From contig NZ_OUND01000005.1 of the NCBI RefSeq assembly GCF_900343025.1, forward strand, positions 186,001 to 250,000: a stretch of 64,000 bases of DNA, written 5' to 3'. Shown here in pieces: positions 1-9,375 of the stretch. Under the pieces are notes generated by a model. The model saw nothing but the letters and a program-made list of their open reading frames with translations. It was not told the origin of the DNA and made no database searches. The position numbers and the translations under genes were made by a program. Source of the stretch: Arsenophonus endosymbiont of Aleurodicus floccissimus. Its GTDB lineage: Bacteria; Pseudomonadota; Gammaproteobacteria; Enterobacterales; Enterobacteriaceae. Each line of letters starts with the position of its first letter. The first letter of the stretch is position 1.

Positions 1-1
1 A

Positions 2-295
2 CTGAGAAAAATTTGTCGAGCAGAAAGACTAACTCAACCAGAGTTTTCTCAATTAACAGGTGTAAGCCTTGGTGCTATAAGAAATTATGAAACAGGACAG
101 CGAGATGTTGGATTGAGTGTTATTGATAAAATAGTCAAACATTCTAGATTTGGGAAATATACTATGTGGCTAATGAGAGGTGAAGCTAACCCCGAAGCCG
201 GACAAGTCGAACCGGCTTTCTCTCTCAGTGGCTCAGAGATCTCGGAGAAGAAAGATCAAAAAAAATCCTTCCATACGAAGGTAAATGGCTGCTAG
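2..295 (+). CDS. XRE-family (helix-turn-helix) phage-like regulator, 5' end outside window
   Basis: The reading frame is open from base 2 to a TAG at 293-295, so the N-terminus lies outside the window. The first visible ~35 residues contain a helix-turn-helix of the Cro/CI type (TQPEFSQLTG, then SLGAIRNYETGQR), followed by a short linker (IVKHSRFGKYTMWLM) typical of small phage or plasmid repressors. The tail is polar and lysine-rich. Such proteins bind operator DNA to control a prophage or element. The remainder of any phage would lie to the left. A call starting at the internal TTG at 113 would miss the DNA-binding domain. Identification as a regulator is firm; the phage origin is inferred. 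Confidence 0.75.
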   Translation: MRKICRAERLTQPEFSQLTGVSLGAIRNYETGQRDVGLSVIDKIVKHSRFGKYTMWLMRGEANPEAGQVEPAFSLSGSEISEKKDQKKSFHTKVNGC

Positions 296-457
296 CGCTA
301 TATGATTTCTGGATGATCGCAGAAAGAATAGTGATATAACTAGCTAGAAAATCAGAATAGTTTCTGCTGAAAAAAATAGTCAAACATATAAATAATGTAT
401 TCTTTTATTTAAAAATTTACCTATTAGCTAGAGGTAGAGGCAAGCTAGCTTCTTGCC
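296..457. other. Short AT-rich gap between regulator and Rpn pseudogene
   Basis: I see no gene here, and no clear terminator. It separates the rightward regulator from the 3' end of the leftward Rpn-family pseudogene. Confidence 0.4.
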
Positions 458-1046
458 TCATAGTTTATCTAGTTCACTATCTGAAAGACCAGTGGCAATC
501 TTTATCAGATTTCGCTCTGCGCCGTTGACTAATAACTGTTGTGCAATTTTACGAGAAGCGGCTTTCTCGCCCTGCTGCAATCCCTCATTAACCCGATCTT
601 GTCGACCTAGCTGGTAACCTTCCTGCTTGCCTAGTTGGATGCCTCTAGCCTCGCCTTTAGCCTCTAATTGCTCTGCAATCGTCATAAAATCCCTCCCGGT
701 AAGTCGGTGCTTTTTCCGCAAGGGTACGTATGAATCCCTCGCCGTCAATCGTGTTTCCTGCTTTAGCTATATAATATAATAAGCTCTTGCATTGTTCTTT
801 GGAATACTGCCATTTTTCTATTAGATTAGCTAACTCTACGGCAAGTTCCAACATATCTCGCGTTCGGATGTGCTTTTGTACCAGTTGCAGGAGAGCTACT
901 CGGCGGTGCGTCAGGATCTTCTCATCCGGTATCGTTGTGATATCAACCAGCGGGAACGCTTGTCTATAGACTGATTCTGCCAGTTCAGGGTCAGCAAAGC
1001 AATCAAACCATTGGGTAGTGTACGGATAGGGTGATGTGGTGCCGTG

Positions 1047-1858
1047 GTCGGGTAGCAGCAGCCCATTTCTGGGCCGACGCCCCCTAAGAACCGTACGTGC
1101 GAGTTTCCCCGCATACTTCTCAAGCATGAAGAAAGGCTATCAGATACTGATAACCCAGCGGTGGTTCGACTATGGAGTTGCACCGCCTTCACAATTCTCA
1201 CTTGTATCTTTCGAACCTGCATCTCAATTTGTCGCCAATTGATACTGGCCCAGGTTACTTGGTCCTCAGGAGCGCTAATGACATCGGTCATTTCTATTCG
1301 TCTTCCTGATAAAGAAAGTGAACAAGGTCCTTGTGATTTCACACCATCTGGAAGTCAGCCCCGTTACCGGTAACAAAGTGAATCTGTTTATCCTGCCCAT
1401 TACAGGTACGCCTTCGCTTTTTCCAGACTCCTTTACCCTGCCTTTAATCAAGGCAATGGCTTACCCAGTTCCGCTTGCTTGCCATCAGTAACTTAGGTTG
1501 CTCCTCTTCACCGTTGGATGATTGTCCGCGCTAACGCATTCTACAAACGTTAGACCTTCCACATACCTTTTGGTCACAGCCTATCAGCATCTTTGGCTAT
1601 TTCGCTGCTCACGATGATTACGCAGAACTTCGCTTACGCTAACCTTATTACTTCACCTATCCCTCTCGCCGCATGATGCTTGCAGTCTTCAGTTCTCTTT
1701 GCAGAGGCGCCTTATGTTTTCACTAGAGGTACATTGTGCCAAGCGCTTCACACCTAGCTGTTTCCGGCTACGCATGGCCTGGGGTAGGTGCAGGTGACGG
1801 AACACCTGGCTGTATCTTCTTGTACAGCAGACATAACAAGCGACTTTTCTGGTCGCAC
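1047..1858 (-). mobile_element. Group II intron remnant with internally deleted maturase gene
   Basis: On the minus strand the element begins GTGCGACC (1858-1851), matching the group II 5' consensus GUGYG. It carries an exact 34-nt domain V hairpin at 1121-1088 (GAGAAGTATGCG, GGAAAC loop, CGCACGTACGGTTC), followed by a domain VI-like stem and an end ...CTACCCGAC at 1047. A maturase start at 1291 encodes MTDVISAPEDQ, TWASINWRQIE and VQVRIVKAVQ-like residues typical of LtrA-type proteins. The reverse transcriptase, X and endonuclease domains are absent: the element is 812 bp, against about 2 kb or more for a full one. It could splice only with help in trans. The flanking exons join in frame. 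Confidence 0.85.
1135..1291 (-). pseudogene. N-terminal fragment of group II intron reverse transcriptase/maturase
   Basis: The fragment starts at ATG 1291 inside the intron and encodes about 35 recognisable maturase N-terminal residues (SAPEDQVTWASINWRQIE, then KIQVRIVKAV). It then runs directly into the 3' structural part of the intron, so more than 90% of the usual ~420-residue protein is deleted. It overlaps longer spurious frames and has no function left. Confidence 0.7.
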
Positions 1859-2222
1859 ATAGAATAACAGCGGGATCAAGACAGGCAAAGAGTCATTGCC
1901 TTGTTCAAGGTGCAGCTGTATGGCTGCTACACTGTACCGTAGAAGCCTGAATGCCATTAGCTTTTCAGGACGGCTCTGGTGCTCGACTACTGTATATATA
2001 ACCTTTCCCCGAATTCGTCTGCACAGAGTAGAGTATATTTGAACACTGGGTGCGCAGGTCGTCTTCGATAAAGCTGCCTGACTCCATAGCAAGAGTATTA
2101 AAATCGCAATGTTCTAGCAGATGAGGCGGCAAATGGGCTTCTAGAAAGTCTCTAACTATAGCAATATCGCCAAGAAACTTATTGAACAGAGCGTCGTGTT
2201 AGGATAGTGAAGTTTTTTTCAT

Positions 2223-2733
2223 CGGCAAAGTATACCTTGGGAAGGTTGCGATATGCCATCAAAATCTCAGCTTCTTCAGCGAGCTAGAGGGGTTTGTACT
2301 TAGCTCATGAGTCAGCGTATCGGTATCAACAAGTTGCCCTGGTTAGCTTCCGTAAGCCAGCTATCTATTTAATCCTTCACACTATCCACATTCTTACGCT
2401 TACAGGCGTTATTGAATAAATAGAGATTATGCTGCGAACTTACAAAGACATCGAACTCTCCTAACGTAAAATCAGTAGGTTAAAGTCAGAATAGGGAGGA
2501 GCACGCAAGAGTGACAAGTATATTTGACCAAAACAGGCATGTCAAAACAGCATGATTCCCTATTATTCAACAAAGCCACGCTTACATACAAGTTGCCGGA
2601 TGGTTCGCTTCTCAGTGGCTTTAAATACTTTTTTGTTAAAACGATCCATTTGAGTCATATTGCATAGTTACGCAAATCACAAAACGGGATATTCTGAATG
2701 GTAAGAGGCTACGAACGTAACCCCTTGAAATCA
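2223..2733. other. Accessory gap with no recognisable gene; IS5/IS903-like inverted ends
   Basis: No intact gene is visible. Minus-strand conceptual translation gives protein-like stretches separated by stops (for example GEFDVFVSSQHNLYLFNN), which I cannot assign. At 2405-2420 (GGCGTTATTGAATAAA) and 2562-2577 (the complement of GGCTTTGTTGAATAAT) there is an imperfect inverted pair resembling the ends of IS903/IS5-type elements. It encloses only ~170 bp, so this could be an IS relic or a MITE-like remnant. Confidence 0.35.
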
Positions 2734-2809
2734 TGGTGCCCGGAGGCGGAATCGAACCACCGACACGAGGATTTTCAATCCTCTGCTCTACCGACTGAGC
2801 TATCCGGGC
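2734..2809 (-). tRNA. pheV: tRNA-Phe (GAA)
   Basis: The complement of this interval folds as a standard 76-nt elongator tRNA. It has acceptor GCCCGGA pairing with TCCGGGC, D-arm GCTCAGTCGGTAGAGC, anticodon loop TTGAAAA with GAA, T-arm GGTTCGATTCC, and an encoded CCA end at 2736-2734. It is nearly identical to enterobacterial tRNA-Phe. It lies immediately downstream of mltC, as pheV does in related genomes. tRNA-Phe 3' ends are frequent integration sites, which fits the phage-like and mobile genes to its left. Confidence 0.97.
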
Positions 2810-2940
2810 AACAGGGCGTATTAAACCTGATTATGATATTTTCGTCAATTAAAATTATTGCAATAAGCTTTCTTATTTTTTTCAATAAGTTAACAAGTGG
2901 TATATAAAAATTGTTCGAAGCTTTTTTGCCGATTAGAAAT

Positions 2941-2964
2941 GGTACCCTTTATTATAAGGGTACC
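2941..2964. terminator. Inverted repeat downstream of mltC
   Basis: A perfect 9-bp stem GGTACCCTT/AAGGGTACC with a 6-nt loop lies between the mltC stop and tRNA-Phe. It could end mltC transcription or act as a processing site. There is no strong T-run on the mltC strand, so the terminator role is tentative. Confidence 0.45.
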
Positions 2965-2987
2965 AACTTAACTAAGTAAAAAGGCTG

Positions 2988-4058
2988 TTAACGATAATTT
3001 TTCTGCGCATTATTTACTTTAATCAGATAATTACGTGATTGAGCAGCCGGATGTTTAGTCATTAATGTTTGGTAAACATCACCTGGTGGCATTTGGTTAA
3101 TAATCTGTGCTGCTAGTTTTTATCGTTATGGAATACTCTTAATACACTACCGGCTCCACCATTATAGGCAGTGATGATCGCATAGCGGCGCAAGGTAGCA
3201 TTAGTGATTTCACCTAAATAAGTGTTTTGTAGCAATGATAAATAGGCGGTTCCCAGATCAATATTATTGGCAGGATCAAAATAAATAATTGCGACTTGGT
3301 ATGCCTGATTTTCCTTGGGCACGAAAAACGTCTCTGCCAGCAGTGTTTGGCATAATTTGCATTAAACCTAAAGCATCAGAGCGACTGACTGCTTAAGGAT
3401 TAAAACTAGACTCTATTTGCATAATTGCCAAGATCAACGATTGATCAACGCCATATTTTGCCGCTGCCTGGCGGATATATGGTAAATATTTATAAGCACG
3501 TTTATCCAGGGGATTAGGCACTAATTGGATAGTAATTGACCAGATAACGTGTAATCGTGACTGACGTCGCTGTAATTTATTTTCTAATAGATAGTCGGCA
3601 AATTTTGTTGCTCGCCATTCCCAGCGGATCGGTTGATTCGCGTGATCAAGTACTTGTCCATATAAAAAAGGCTCTTTACTGATAGCGATATTATTAATAT
3701 CAGAAGAGAGATCAATAGCGCCTGGATCATCGCCGATCAATAAAGTAGTAACAATGGCTTTTTTTAAGTATTCCTTTGGTTCTATGCCAGCGATGGTTTC
3801 AATTGTGATGCTGCCGCTGTCAAAATTAATATGGCTACGGGTTTGGTATTGATCAGTATATTTGACATAATCTTTTGGCCCAGCAATCAGCACTTCCTGA
3901 ATTCCCCAAATATTCTCAATATTGTGAGCAAATTGCTGAACTAAAATATCAAATCCATTGGTATCTTTGATGTATTCAGGATGAAATGAGAACTCTTTTT
4001 TACTGGGACAAGCCAGCAAAAGTTAGACAATGATCAGAGGGAGCAGCAGCTTTTTCAT
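2988..4058 (-). pseudogene. mltC: Membrane-bound lytic murein transglycosylase C (broken)
   Basis: The family is outer-membrane lipoproteins that cleave the glycan strand of peptidoglycan. A start at 4058 gives a signal peptide with lipobox LLAC, but a TAA interrupts the signal peptide at codon 12. The central domain reads well through to [18 protein letters not shown], which contains the SLT catalytic glutamate. There a TAA follows FNP at 3393-3395. The rest ([10 protein letters not shown], then [23 protein letters not shown]) is split by frameshifts near 3325 and 3115, and the C-terminus reads to TAA at 2988. The protein cannot be full length. Its neighbours yggX and mutY are intact and in the usual order. 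Confidence 0.92.
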
Positions 4059-4121
4059 ATCATTCACTGTTTGTCAGATAAAAAACCATCAGAATGGAAA
4101 AAATTCTGAGGGGGTTAACAA

Positions 4122-4394
4122 TTATTTTTCAGGCGGGGTGTAGCCTTCAATATGAATTTCTTGCCCTTCAAACAGAAATTTTACCATCTCTTGCTCTAAT
4201 AGCTTTCGGTCTTCAGGATTCATCGTGCTAAGCTTTTTTTCATTGATCAGCATGGTTTGTTTGCTCATCCATTGTCCCCAGGCTTCTTTAGATATTTGAT
4301 TAAAAATCCGTTTACCTATTTCACCAGGATAAAGCTGAAAATCCAAACCTTCAGCTTCACGTTGTAAAAAAGTACAAAAAATAGTTCTACTCAT
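4122..4394 (-). CDS. yggX: YggX family protein, Fe(II)/Fe-S trafficking and oxidation protection
   Basis: A 90-residue protein starting [18 protein letters not shown], which is the family signature with its single conserved N-terminal cysteine. The end [12 protein letters not shown] also matches E. coli YggX in length and sequence. It is thought to protect labile iron-sulfur clusters, including that of MutY next door. The start at 4394 follows family alignment; an upstream ATG at 4451 would overlap mutY. It lies 25 bp after the mutY stop and is probably co-transcribed with it. The frame is intact. Confidence 0.95.
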   Translation of the reverse strand: MSRTIFCTFLQREAEGLDFQLYPGEIGKRIFNQISKEAWGQWMSKQTMLINEKKLSTMNPEDRKLLEQEMVKFLFEGQEIHIEGYTPPEK

Positions 4395-4419
4395 TAAGTG
4401 GATCCTCAGAATGGTAAAG

Positions 4420-5460
4420 TTAATATCTAAATTGTTTAAGTAAGTTTTCAACCGGTGCTGCTAAGCCAATTTTTATATCTTGCTGTAAGTTATACCAAAG
4501 TCCTTGTGTTTCATCCATACAAGCAGAAAACTGATTAATAGTGACATAAATAGGTATAACATCTAAATGAAAGTGGCTAAAGGGATGATGAAATGTAATT
4601 AATTGCTCAATTTTGTTATATACAATACCGGAATTATTAAGCCACTCGTTTAGTGCATCAAGCGTATCAAATTGTGGAAAAATATATAAGCCTCCCCAAA
4701 TACCAGAAGGAGGACGCTTCTCCAGCCAAATTGAATTTTCATATTGTAGGATCAAAAACCAGCCACATTTGGTGGGAATTTGCTGTTTAGGTTTTTTGGC
4801 TGGAAAATTTTGCCAGCTATGGTTCATAAAAGCATAGCAACCTTTTTGTAACGGGCAGAGTTCGCATTTAGGTTTACTACGACTACAGATCATAGCACCT
4901 AGATCCATCATCGCCTGATTAAAATATTGAGCATCATTTGCAGGAGTTAACAGAGTACTGATAGCCCAAAGTTGGTTTTCAACTTCTTTTTTACCAGGCC
5001 AACCATCAATTCCATAGTAACGAGTAAGCACGCGTTTGACATTACCATCCAGGATCGGGAAATATTGGTTTTGGGATAACGATAAAATAGCGCCAGCAGT
5101 GGAGCGTCCGATGCCTGGAAGTGAAATAATTTGTTCGAATTTATTGGGAAAATGGCCATCATATTTAGCCACAATTTGTTGTGCTGCTTTATGCAAATTA
5201 CGGGCTCTGGCATAGTAACCTAGGCCTGTCCATAGGTGTAAAATTTCATCTTGCGGGGCATTGGCTAAAGATGTGATGTCAGGGAAATGGCTAATAAATT
5301 TCTCAAAATAGGGGATCACGGTAGCGACCTGTGTTTGCTGCAACATTACTTCAGATAACCAGACGTGATAGGGGGATTTTTCTCGTTGCCAGGGAAGTGT
5401 TTTGCGCCCATAACGATGATACCAGTTAAGTATAGCTTGCGACAATTGCAGTGTATCCAT
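4420..5460 (-). CDS. mutY: A/G-specific adenine DNA glycosylase
   Basis: A 346-residue protein that removes adenine mispaired with 8-oxoguanine. Visible features are the catalytic glutamate in [10 protein letters not shown], the helix-hairpin-helix [12 protein letters not shown], and the catalytic aspartate in [12 protein letters not shown]. The four-cysteine 4Fe-4S loop follows as C-x6-C-x2-C-x5-C ([17 protein letters not shown]). A C-terminal NUDIX-like 8-oxoG recognition domain ends the protein. The start at 5460 ([11 protein letters not shown]) matches homologues better than the upstream in-frame ATG at 5502. It is intact although other repair genes in the window (recA, dinB) are broken. 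Confidence 0.96.
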   Translation of the reverse strand: MDTLQLSQAILNWYHRYGRKTLPWQREKSPYHVWLSEVMLQQTQVATVIPYFEKFISHFPDITSLANAPQDEILHLWTGLGYYARARNLHKAAQQIVAKYDGHFPNKFEQIISLPGIGRSTAGAILSLSQNQYFPILDGNVKRVLTRYYGIDGWPGKKEVENQLWAISTLLTPANDAQYFNQAMMDLGAMICSRSKPKCELCPLQKGCYAFMNHSWQNFPAKKPKQQIPTKCGWFLILQYENSIWLEKRPPSGIWGGLYIFPQFDTLDALNEWLNNSGIVYNKIEQLITFHHPFSHFHLDVIPIYVTINQFSACMDETQGLWYNLQQDIKIGLAAPVENLLKQFRY

Positions 5461-5710
5461 ATAAAAAGTCTTTACCCTAAACAGTTTTATAAAAAGTAGC
5501 ATTTGATACGAGCGATGGTATCATTGCTAGTTGTTTTTTCCGCAAGGAATAAATATTTACTCTTTAGCCAGATATTAGCTTTGATGAAGCTTTTTATGCC
5601 GTCAATAGAGTAATGCTTTTTACCTGCCATTTTCATATTCAACTGCTCATAATATAATTATCTCTATTATGGAATAGTATTAATTGGTAAAAATAATCTC
5701 AATATTTATG

Positions 5711-6427
5711 ATGAAAAATGTTATTACTCCAGAAGTTAATGAAGAGGGCAAAGTAATACGTCGTGTTCGTAGCTTTGTCCGCCGTCAGGGGAGATTAACT
5801 CCTCGTCAGGAAAATGCGCTGCAAGTGTTATGGCCTGAGATGGGGGTAAATTTTACCGGCGAGCCTCTATCATTTGATTCACTATTTGACAATGATGCGC
5901 CGGTGATCCTGGAAATTGGTTTTGGTATGGGGGCATCATTAGTTGCCATGGCCGAACAAAATCCGGTTAAAAATTTTCTCGGTATTGAAGTCCATACACC
6001 GGGAATTGGTGCTTGTTTGGCAGCGGCGAAAGAAGCCAATCTGAGTAATTTACGGGTTATGTGTTATGACGCAATTGAAGTATTGGAGAAAATGTTGCCA
6101 GATGGTTCGTTAAATATGGTGCAACTTTTTTTCCCTGATCCCTGGCATAAAGTAAGGCATAATAAGCGCCGAATTGTGCAGCAGTCCTTTGCTAAGCTTG
6201 TTTTACATAAATTGGAATTAGGTGGTATATTTCATATGGCAACCGATTGGCAGCCTTATGCCGAGCATATGTTAAATGTAATACGTGAAATCAGTGATTA
6301 TCGAAATTTGTCAGCAGCAGGCGATTATGTTCAGCGACCCGCTCCGCGACCGGTGACTAAATTTGAAAAGCGTGGCCAACAGTTAGGCCATGGAGTATTT
6401 GATCTTATGTTTGAGAGGATAAAATAA
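5711..6427 (+). CDS. trmB: tRNA (guanine-N7)-methyltransferase
   Basis: Makes m7G46 in tRNA using S-adenosylmethionine. The chain begins [18 protein letters not shown], aligning with E. coli TrmB. It continues with [13 protein letters not shown], the SAM-binding motif [24 protein letters not shown], and the signature [14 protein letters not shown]. The start is ATG 5711 (or 5708); a TTG at 5684 in the same frame is less likely. It is divergent from mutY and overlaps yggL by one base (TAATG), indicating coupled translation. The frame is intact. Confidence 0.95.
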   Translation: MKNVITPEVNEEGKVIRRVRSFVRRQGRLTPRQENALQVLWPEMGVNFTGEPLSFDSLFDNDAPVILEIGFGMGASLVAMAEQNPVKNFLGIEVHTPGIGACLAAAKEANLSNLRVMCYDAIEVLEKMLPDGSLNMVQLFFPDPWHKVRHNKRRIVQQSFAKLVLHKLELGGIFHMATDWQPYAEHMLNVIREISDYRNLSAAGDYVQRPAPRPVTKFEKRGQQLGHGVFDLMFERIK

Positions 6428-6783
6428 TGCCTAAACAGCGTAGCCGTCGTTTACGTAAAAAACTACATATAGACGAATTTCAAGAGGTTGGTTTCTCAGT
6501 AAATTGGTCTTTTCCCGCTAAAACGCCCGTTGATAAGATTGATAGTATGGTTGATACCTTTATTATAGAGCTTATTCAACCTAACGGTTTAGTGATGGAC
6601 GCCAGTGGTTATTTAGATTGGGAAGGATTGATCTGTATGGAGAAAACTGGTAAATGTATAGAAGAGCATCGTAAATTAGTAGAAGAATGGTTAAAAAATC
6701 ACGGTATGAAAAAGGTGGTTACTTCTGAATTATTTGATATTTTGTGGGATGCTACTACTGTATGCCGTAGCTCCTCATATTGA
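6427..6783 (+). CDS. yggL: YggL family protein (50S ribosome-associated)
   Basis: The first ~106 residues (RSRRLRKKLHIDEFQE, then LDWEGLICMEKTGKC, then TSELFDILWD) match the DUF469/YggL family throughout. In E. coli the protein ends at this Trp-Asp. Here the frame runs on for ten extra residues (ATTVCRSSSY) before a stop, so the ancestral stop has been lost or shifted. The start overlaps the trmB stop. YggL has been reported to bind the large ribosomal subunit. It is probably functional. Confidence 0.88.
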   Translation: MPKQRSRRLRKKLHIDEFQEVGFSVNWSFPAKTPVDKIDSMVDTFIIELIQPNGLVMDASGYLDWEGLICMEKTGKCIEEHRKLVEEWLKNHGMKKVVTSELFDILWDATTVCRSSSY

Positions 6784-6973
6784 TATTTTCATTCAGTCGT
6801 TGACAAACGGTAATCCCATTGATTGGCCGAATGGTAGGTATGATACCATTAAGGTTCTAATTGAAAATAAAAGTCCTCTTATCAGTGCGGAAACTATTCA
6901 ATCACTACATGAACAGGTTATTGGTGATACAGATGGCAAGCATAGAAATACTATAGTAGATAAAAGAGTATAG
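6734..6973 (+). CDS. Uncharacterised 79-residue frame overlapping the end of yggL
   Basis: This frame overlaps the 3' end of yggL and continues to 6973, encoding LYAVAPHIDIFIQSLTNGN, PIDWPNGRYDTIKVL and SAETIQSLHEQVIGD. The composition looks protein-like but I do not recognise a family. It may be the 3' remnant of a gene that has become fused to yggL by deletion, or a chance frame. No ribosome-binding site is evident. Confidence 0.3.
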   Translation: MIFCGMLLLYAVAPHIDIFIQSLTNGNPIDWPNGRYDTIKVLIENKSPLISAETIQSLHEQVIGDTDGKHRNTIVDKRV

Positions 6974-7000
6974 TTGATCAGAAAAGTAGAATAATATGCC

Positions 7001-7037
7001 GTCATTTACATCCCATCTAAGGTGGGATGTAAATGAC
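7001..7037. terminator. Strong bidirectional hairpin between yggL region and hemW
   Basis: A perfect 15-bp stem (GTCATTTACATCCCA and its complement) with a 7-nt loop lies between the convergent yggL and hemW genes. It ends two bases before the hemW stop. The position and symmetry suggest it terminates both transcripts. Confidence 0.75.
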
Positions 7038-7038
7038 T

Positions 7039-8169
7039 TTATAAAAATAGTGCTAACAAAGAATTAAGAAATAATTTGCCTTGTTCGGTGATCTGCCAGC
7101 TCGATTCTGTTTCTGTGATATAACCTTGCTCCAGAGCGTTATCAAGTTGACGGCGAATGACATTTTCCGTTAAACCGGTGTAATCAATAAAATCCTTTCT
7201 TGGTAATGCCTCAAGTAAGCGAAAACGATTCATAAAGAATTCAAAAGGTCTATCTGGTTGGTTTACTTCCTTTTGCTGATAGAGATAGTTCCCCGATAGA
7301 TAGCCACGGGGATGTTTTGTTTTCATTGTTCGCAAAATACGACCATCGGCAAAAGAGATTTTTCTGTGTGCGCCACAGCCAATTCCTAGATAATCGCCAA
7401 AACGCCAATAATTTAAATTGTGCTGACACTGATAGCCAGGCTTGGCATAACCAGATATTTCATATTGTTGATATCCGGCTTTATTAAGTAGTTGATGTCC
7501 TTCTGAAAAAATCTTCCACAGCGCATCATCATTAGGTAATACTGGCGGGCAGGAGCCAAAATGGGTATTCGGTTCAATCGTTAATTGATACCAAGAAATA
7601 TGGGGCGGAGATAAATCAATTGCTTGTTGTAGATCAGAAAGTGCCTGTTCAAGTGATTGATCAGGTAAACCATGCATTAGATCAAGATTAAAACTACGTA
7701 AATTTAATGCTGAAGCCAGAAAAGCGGCTTGGATAGCTTCTTGGGGGCCATGTATTCTGCCTAATCTTGTGAGTTTATCGGCAGCAAAACTTTGTACTCC
7801 AATAGAAATTCGATTAATGCCAGCCTGTTGATATTGGCTAAAACGTTCAGCCTCAACGGTACCAGGATTTGCTTCCATGGTGATTTCGGCATCAGCTGCC
7901 AGCGATAATCTTTGACGTATACCATCAAGTAAAGATTGAATTGCCTTAGCGTCAAGTAGACTGGGTGTACCGCCACCAATAAAAATACTATTAACTTGAC
8001 GACCATTTATCAGTGCAAGGTCAGTTTGAAGATCGGTTAGTAGATGTGTGACATATTCTTGTTGGGGCAACTCACCTTTTAGTGCATGTGAATTAAAATC
8101 ACAATAAGGGCATTTTTGCACGCACCAGGGAATATGCACATACAGACTCAATGGCGGTAATTTAAGCAT
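7039..8169 (-). CDS. hemW: Radical SAM heme chaperone HemW
   Basis: A 376-residue protein. The N-terminal radical-SAM domain has the CxxxCxxC cluster motif (CVQKCPYC), then the GGTPS SAM-binding loop. The HemW-specific HNLNYW motif lies near residue 245, followed by a HemN-like C-terminal winged domain. It binds heme and delivers it to respiratory proteins. It lacks coproporphyrinogen dehydrogenase activity despite its homology to HemN. The start (8169) overlaps the rdgB end by 8 bp, so the two are translationally linked. The frame is intact. Confidence 0.95.
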   Translation of the reverse strand: MLKLPPLSLYVHIPWCVQKCPYCDFNSHALKGELPQQEYVTHLLTDLQTDLALINGRQVNSIFIGGGTPSLLDAKAIQSLLDGIRQRLSLAADAEITMEANPGTVEAERFSQYQQAGINRISIGVQSFAADKLTRLGRIHGPQEAIQAAFLASALNLRSFNLDLMHGLPDQSLEQALSDLQQAIDLSPPHISWYQLTIEPNTHFGSCPPVLPNDDALWKIFSEGHQLLNKAGYQQYEISGYAKPGYQCQHNLNYWRFGDYLGIGCGAHRKISFADGRILRTMKTKHPRGYLSGNYLYQQKEVNQPDRPFEFFMNRFRLLEALPRKDFIDYTGLTENVIRRQLDNALEQGYITETESSWQITEQGKLFLNSLLALFL

Positions 8170-8755
8170 TAGTTAAAGATCCTAATAACATCTTTAATGC
8201 TTGCCCACGATGCGATACTGCATTTTTTTGCGCTTTGGTTAATTGAGCTGCGGTAAGTTTTAGTTTGCTGTCATAAAAAATCGGATCATAACCAAAACCG
8301 TTGCTACCTTTAGGTTCATGGGTTATCACACCTTGCCATATACCGTGACATATAATCGGTGTTGGGTCAGCAAAATGGCGTAGATAAACGAGTACACAAT
8401 GGAATTGAGCTTGGCGTTGGTTATCCGGGATATCTTTCATGATGGATAATAGTTTGTGCAAATTTTCTTCGTCAGATGCATTTTTACCCACGAAGCGAGC
8501 TGAATAGATCCCCGGTGCACCTTTTAATACATTAACCGAAAGACCTGAATCATCGGCAATGGCCACGAAACCAGAAGCTTTTGCTGCATGACGTGCTTTT
8601 AATATCGCATTCTCAATAAAGGTTAACCCAGTTTCTTCAATTGCACTAATAGATAACTCAGTTTGGGCAATAATATTTAAGTTACACTCTTTTAACAGAT
8701 CAGCGAATTCACTTACCTTGCTGGGATTACCTGTTGCTAATATCACTTTATGCAT
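8162..8755 (-). CDS. rdgB: XTP/dITP pyrophosphatase
   Basis: A 197-residue HAM1/RdgB family protein that hydrolyses dITP, XTP and dHAPTP and so keeps deaminated purines out of DNA. Motifs seen are the N-terminal [11 protein letters not shown], the catalytic [19 protein letters not shown], the substrate-specificity loop [10 protein letters not shown], and C-terminal SHRGQAL. In E. coli rdgB is essential when recA is absent. Its retention beside a broken recA in this genome is therefore consistent. It overlaps hemW and lies 15 bp after yggT. Confidence 0.95.
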   Translation of the reverse strand: MHKVILATGNPSKVSEFADLLKECNLNIIAQTELSISAIEETGLTFIENAILKARHAAKASGFVAIADDSGLSVNVLKGAPGIYSARFVGKNASDEENLHKLLSIMKDIPDNQRQAQFHCVLVYLRHFADPTPIICHGIWQGVITHEPKGSNGFGYDPIFYDSKLKLTAAQLTKAQKNAVSHRGQALKMLLGSLTNA

Positions 8756-8770
8756 GAAATTTGCTCACCT

Positions 8771-9358
8771 TTACATTAAATAGCCAACTGAATAGAGTAT
8801 GCTGGCAATAGTCGGATCAATAAATAGCAGAATATCCAGGCGCAGATAATTTAAAGCAATCAAAATCAGCATTACTATCATGGCCGAGAAATCTAATCCG
8901 CCCATAGCAGGGATAATACGACGAATATGTGACATTAAAGGTTCAGTTAATTGCATAAGCATATAATCAATAGGATTACGGCCTTGGCTTATCCAACTAA
9001 GAATAGCTCGAATTAAGATCAGCCAAAAAACTAACTTGCCGGCATAAGTTAATAATTGAATAAAGCTAATAGGTAATAGCGCTATGCTGATTAAAGCGAG
9101 CGTGTTTGTTGCCCACATGACAAAAAGAATATTGGCTATGGTAAGAATATAGGCGACCAATAAAGTTGCGGTATCAATCGCTCCAATGGCAGGAATAAAG
9201 CGCCGTAAGGGTCCTACAATGGGTTGAGTTATTTTGACCACAAATTGGGAAAATGGATTATAGAAATCCGCTCTGACCCATTGCATCCAAACTCGTAGCA
9301 ATAGAATAATTATGTATAGTTGAATAATGGTTGGTACGATAAAAGTTAAAAATTGCAT
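8771..9358 (-). CDS. yggT: YggT family inner-membrane protein
   Basis: A 195-residue hydrophobic protein with two tandem YGGT domains. Each has a membrane helix and a short loop containing a proline- and arginine-rich turn (QPIVGPLRRFIPAIG in the first, EPLMSHIRRIIPAMG in the second). The family is implicated in osmotic stress and membrane organisation; the exact role is unknown. It sits between rdgB and proC as in E. coli. The frame is intact. Confidence 0.93.
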   Translation of the reverse strand: MQFLTFIVPTIIQLYIIILLLRVWMQWVRADFYNPFSQFVVKITQPIVGPLRRFIPAIGAIDTATLLVAYILTIANILFVMWATNTLALISIALLPISFIQLLTYAGKLVFWLILIRAILSWISQGRNPIDYMLMQLTEPLMSHIRRIIPAMGGLDFSAMIVMLILIALNYLRLDILLFIDPTIASILYSVGYLM

Positions 9359-9375
9359 TTAATTATCCTGATAAA

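Larger units (their letters stand above)
458..2222 (-). pseudogene. Rpn-family recombination-promoting nuclease/putative transposase, split by a group II intron and frameshifted
   Basis: Read leftward from an ATG at 2222, the translation follows the Rpn (PD-(D/E)XK, transposase_31) family: an N-terminal block ending FIEDDLRTQC, then GKGYIY, VEHQS and KLMAFRLLRYSVAA, then IPLLFY, then HGTTSPYPYT, FPLVDIT, HRRVALLQLVQKHIR, and a charged C-terminal tail from AEQLEAKGEARG. Members are DNases that promote RecA-independent recombination and are often multicopy. Lesions are a TAA about eight codons in, a frameshift near 1995-2000 between GKGYIY and VEHQS, a group II intron remnant at 1047-1858, and a one-base frameshift in a T-run near 688. 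Joining FY to HG across the intron restores the conserved FYHG motif in frame, so the intron boundaries are exact. Confidence 0.85.

Noticed and set aside
911-1342. 143-residue minus-strand open frame spanning intron and exon
   Set aside because: It reads through the group II intron 3' structural part into the Rpn exon; only residues from 1291 correspond to a real maturase start.
2698-2907. 69-residue plus-strand frame
   Set aside because: It lies across the antisense of tRNA-Phe and has no protein-like conservation.
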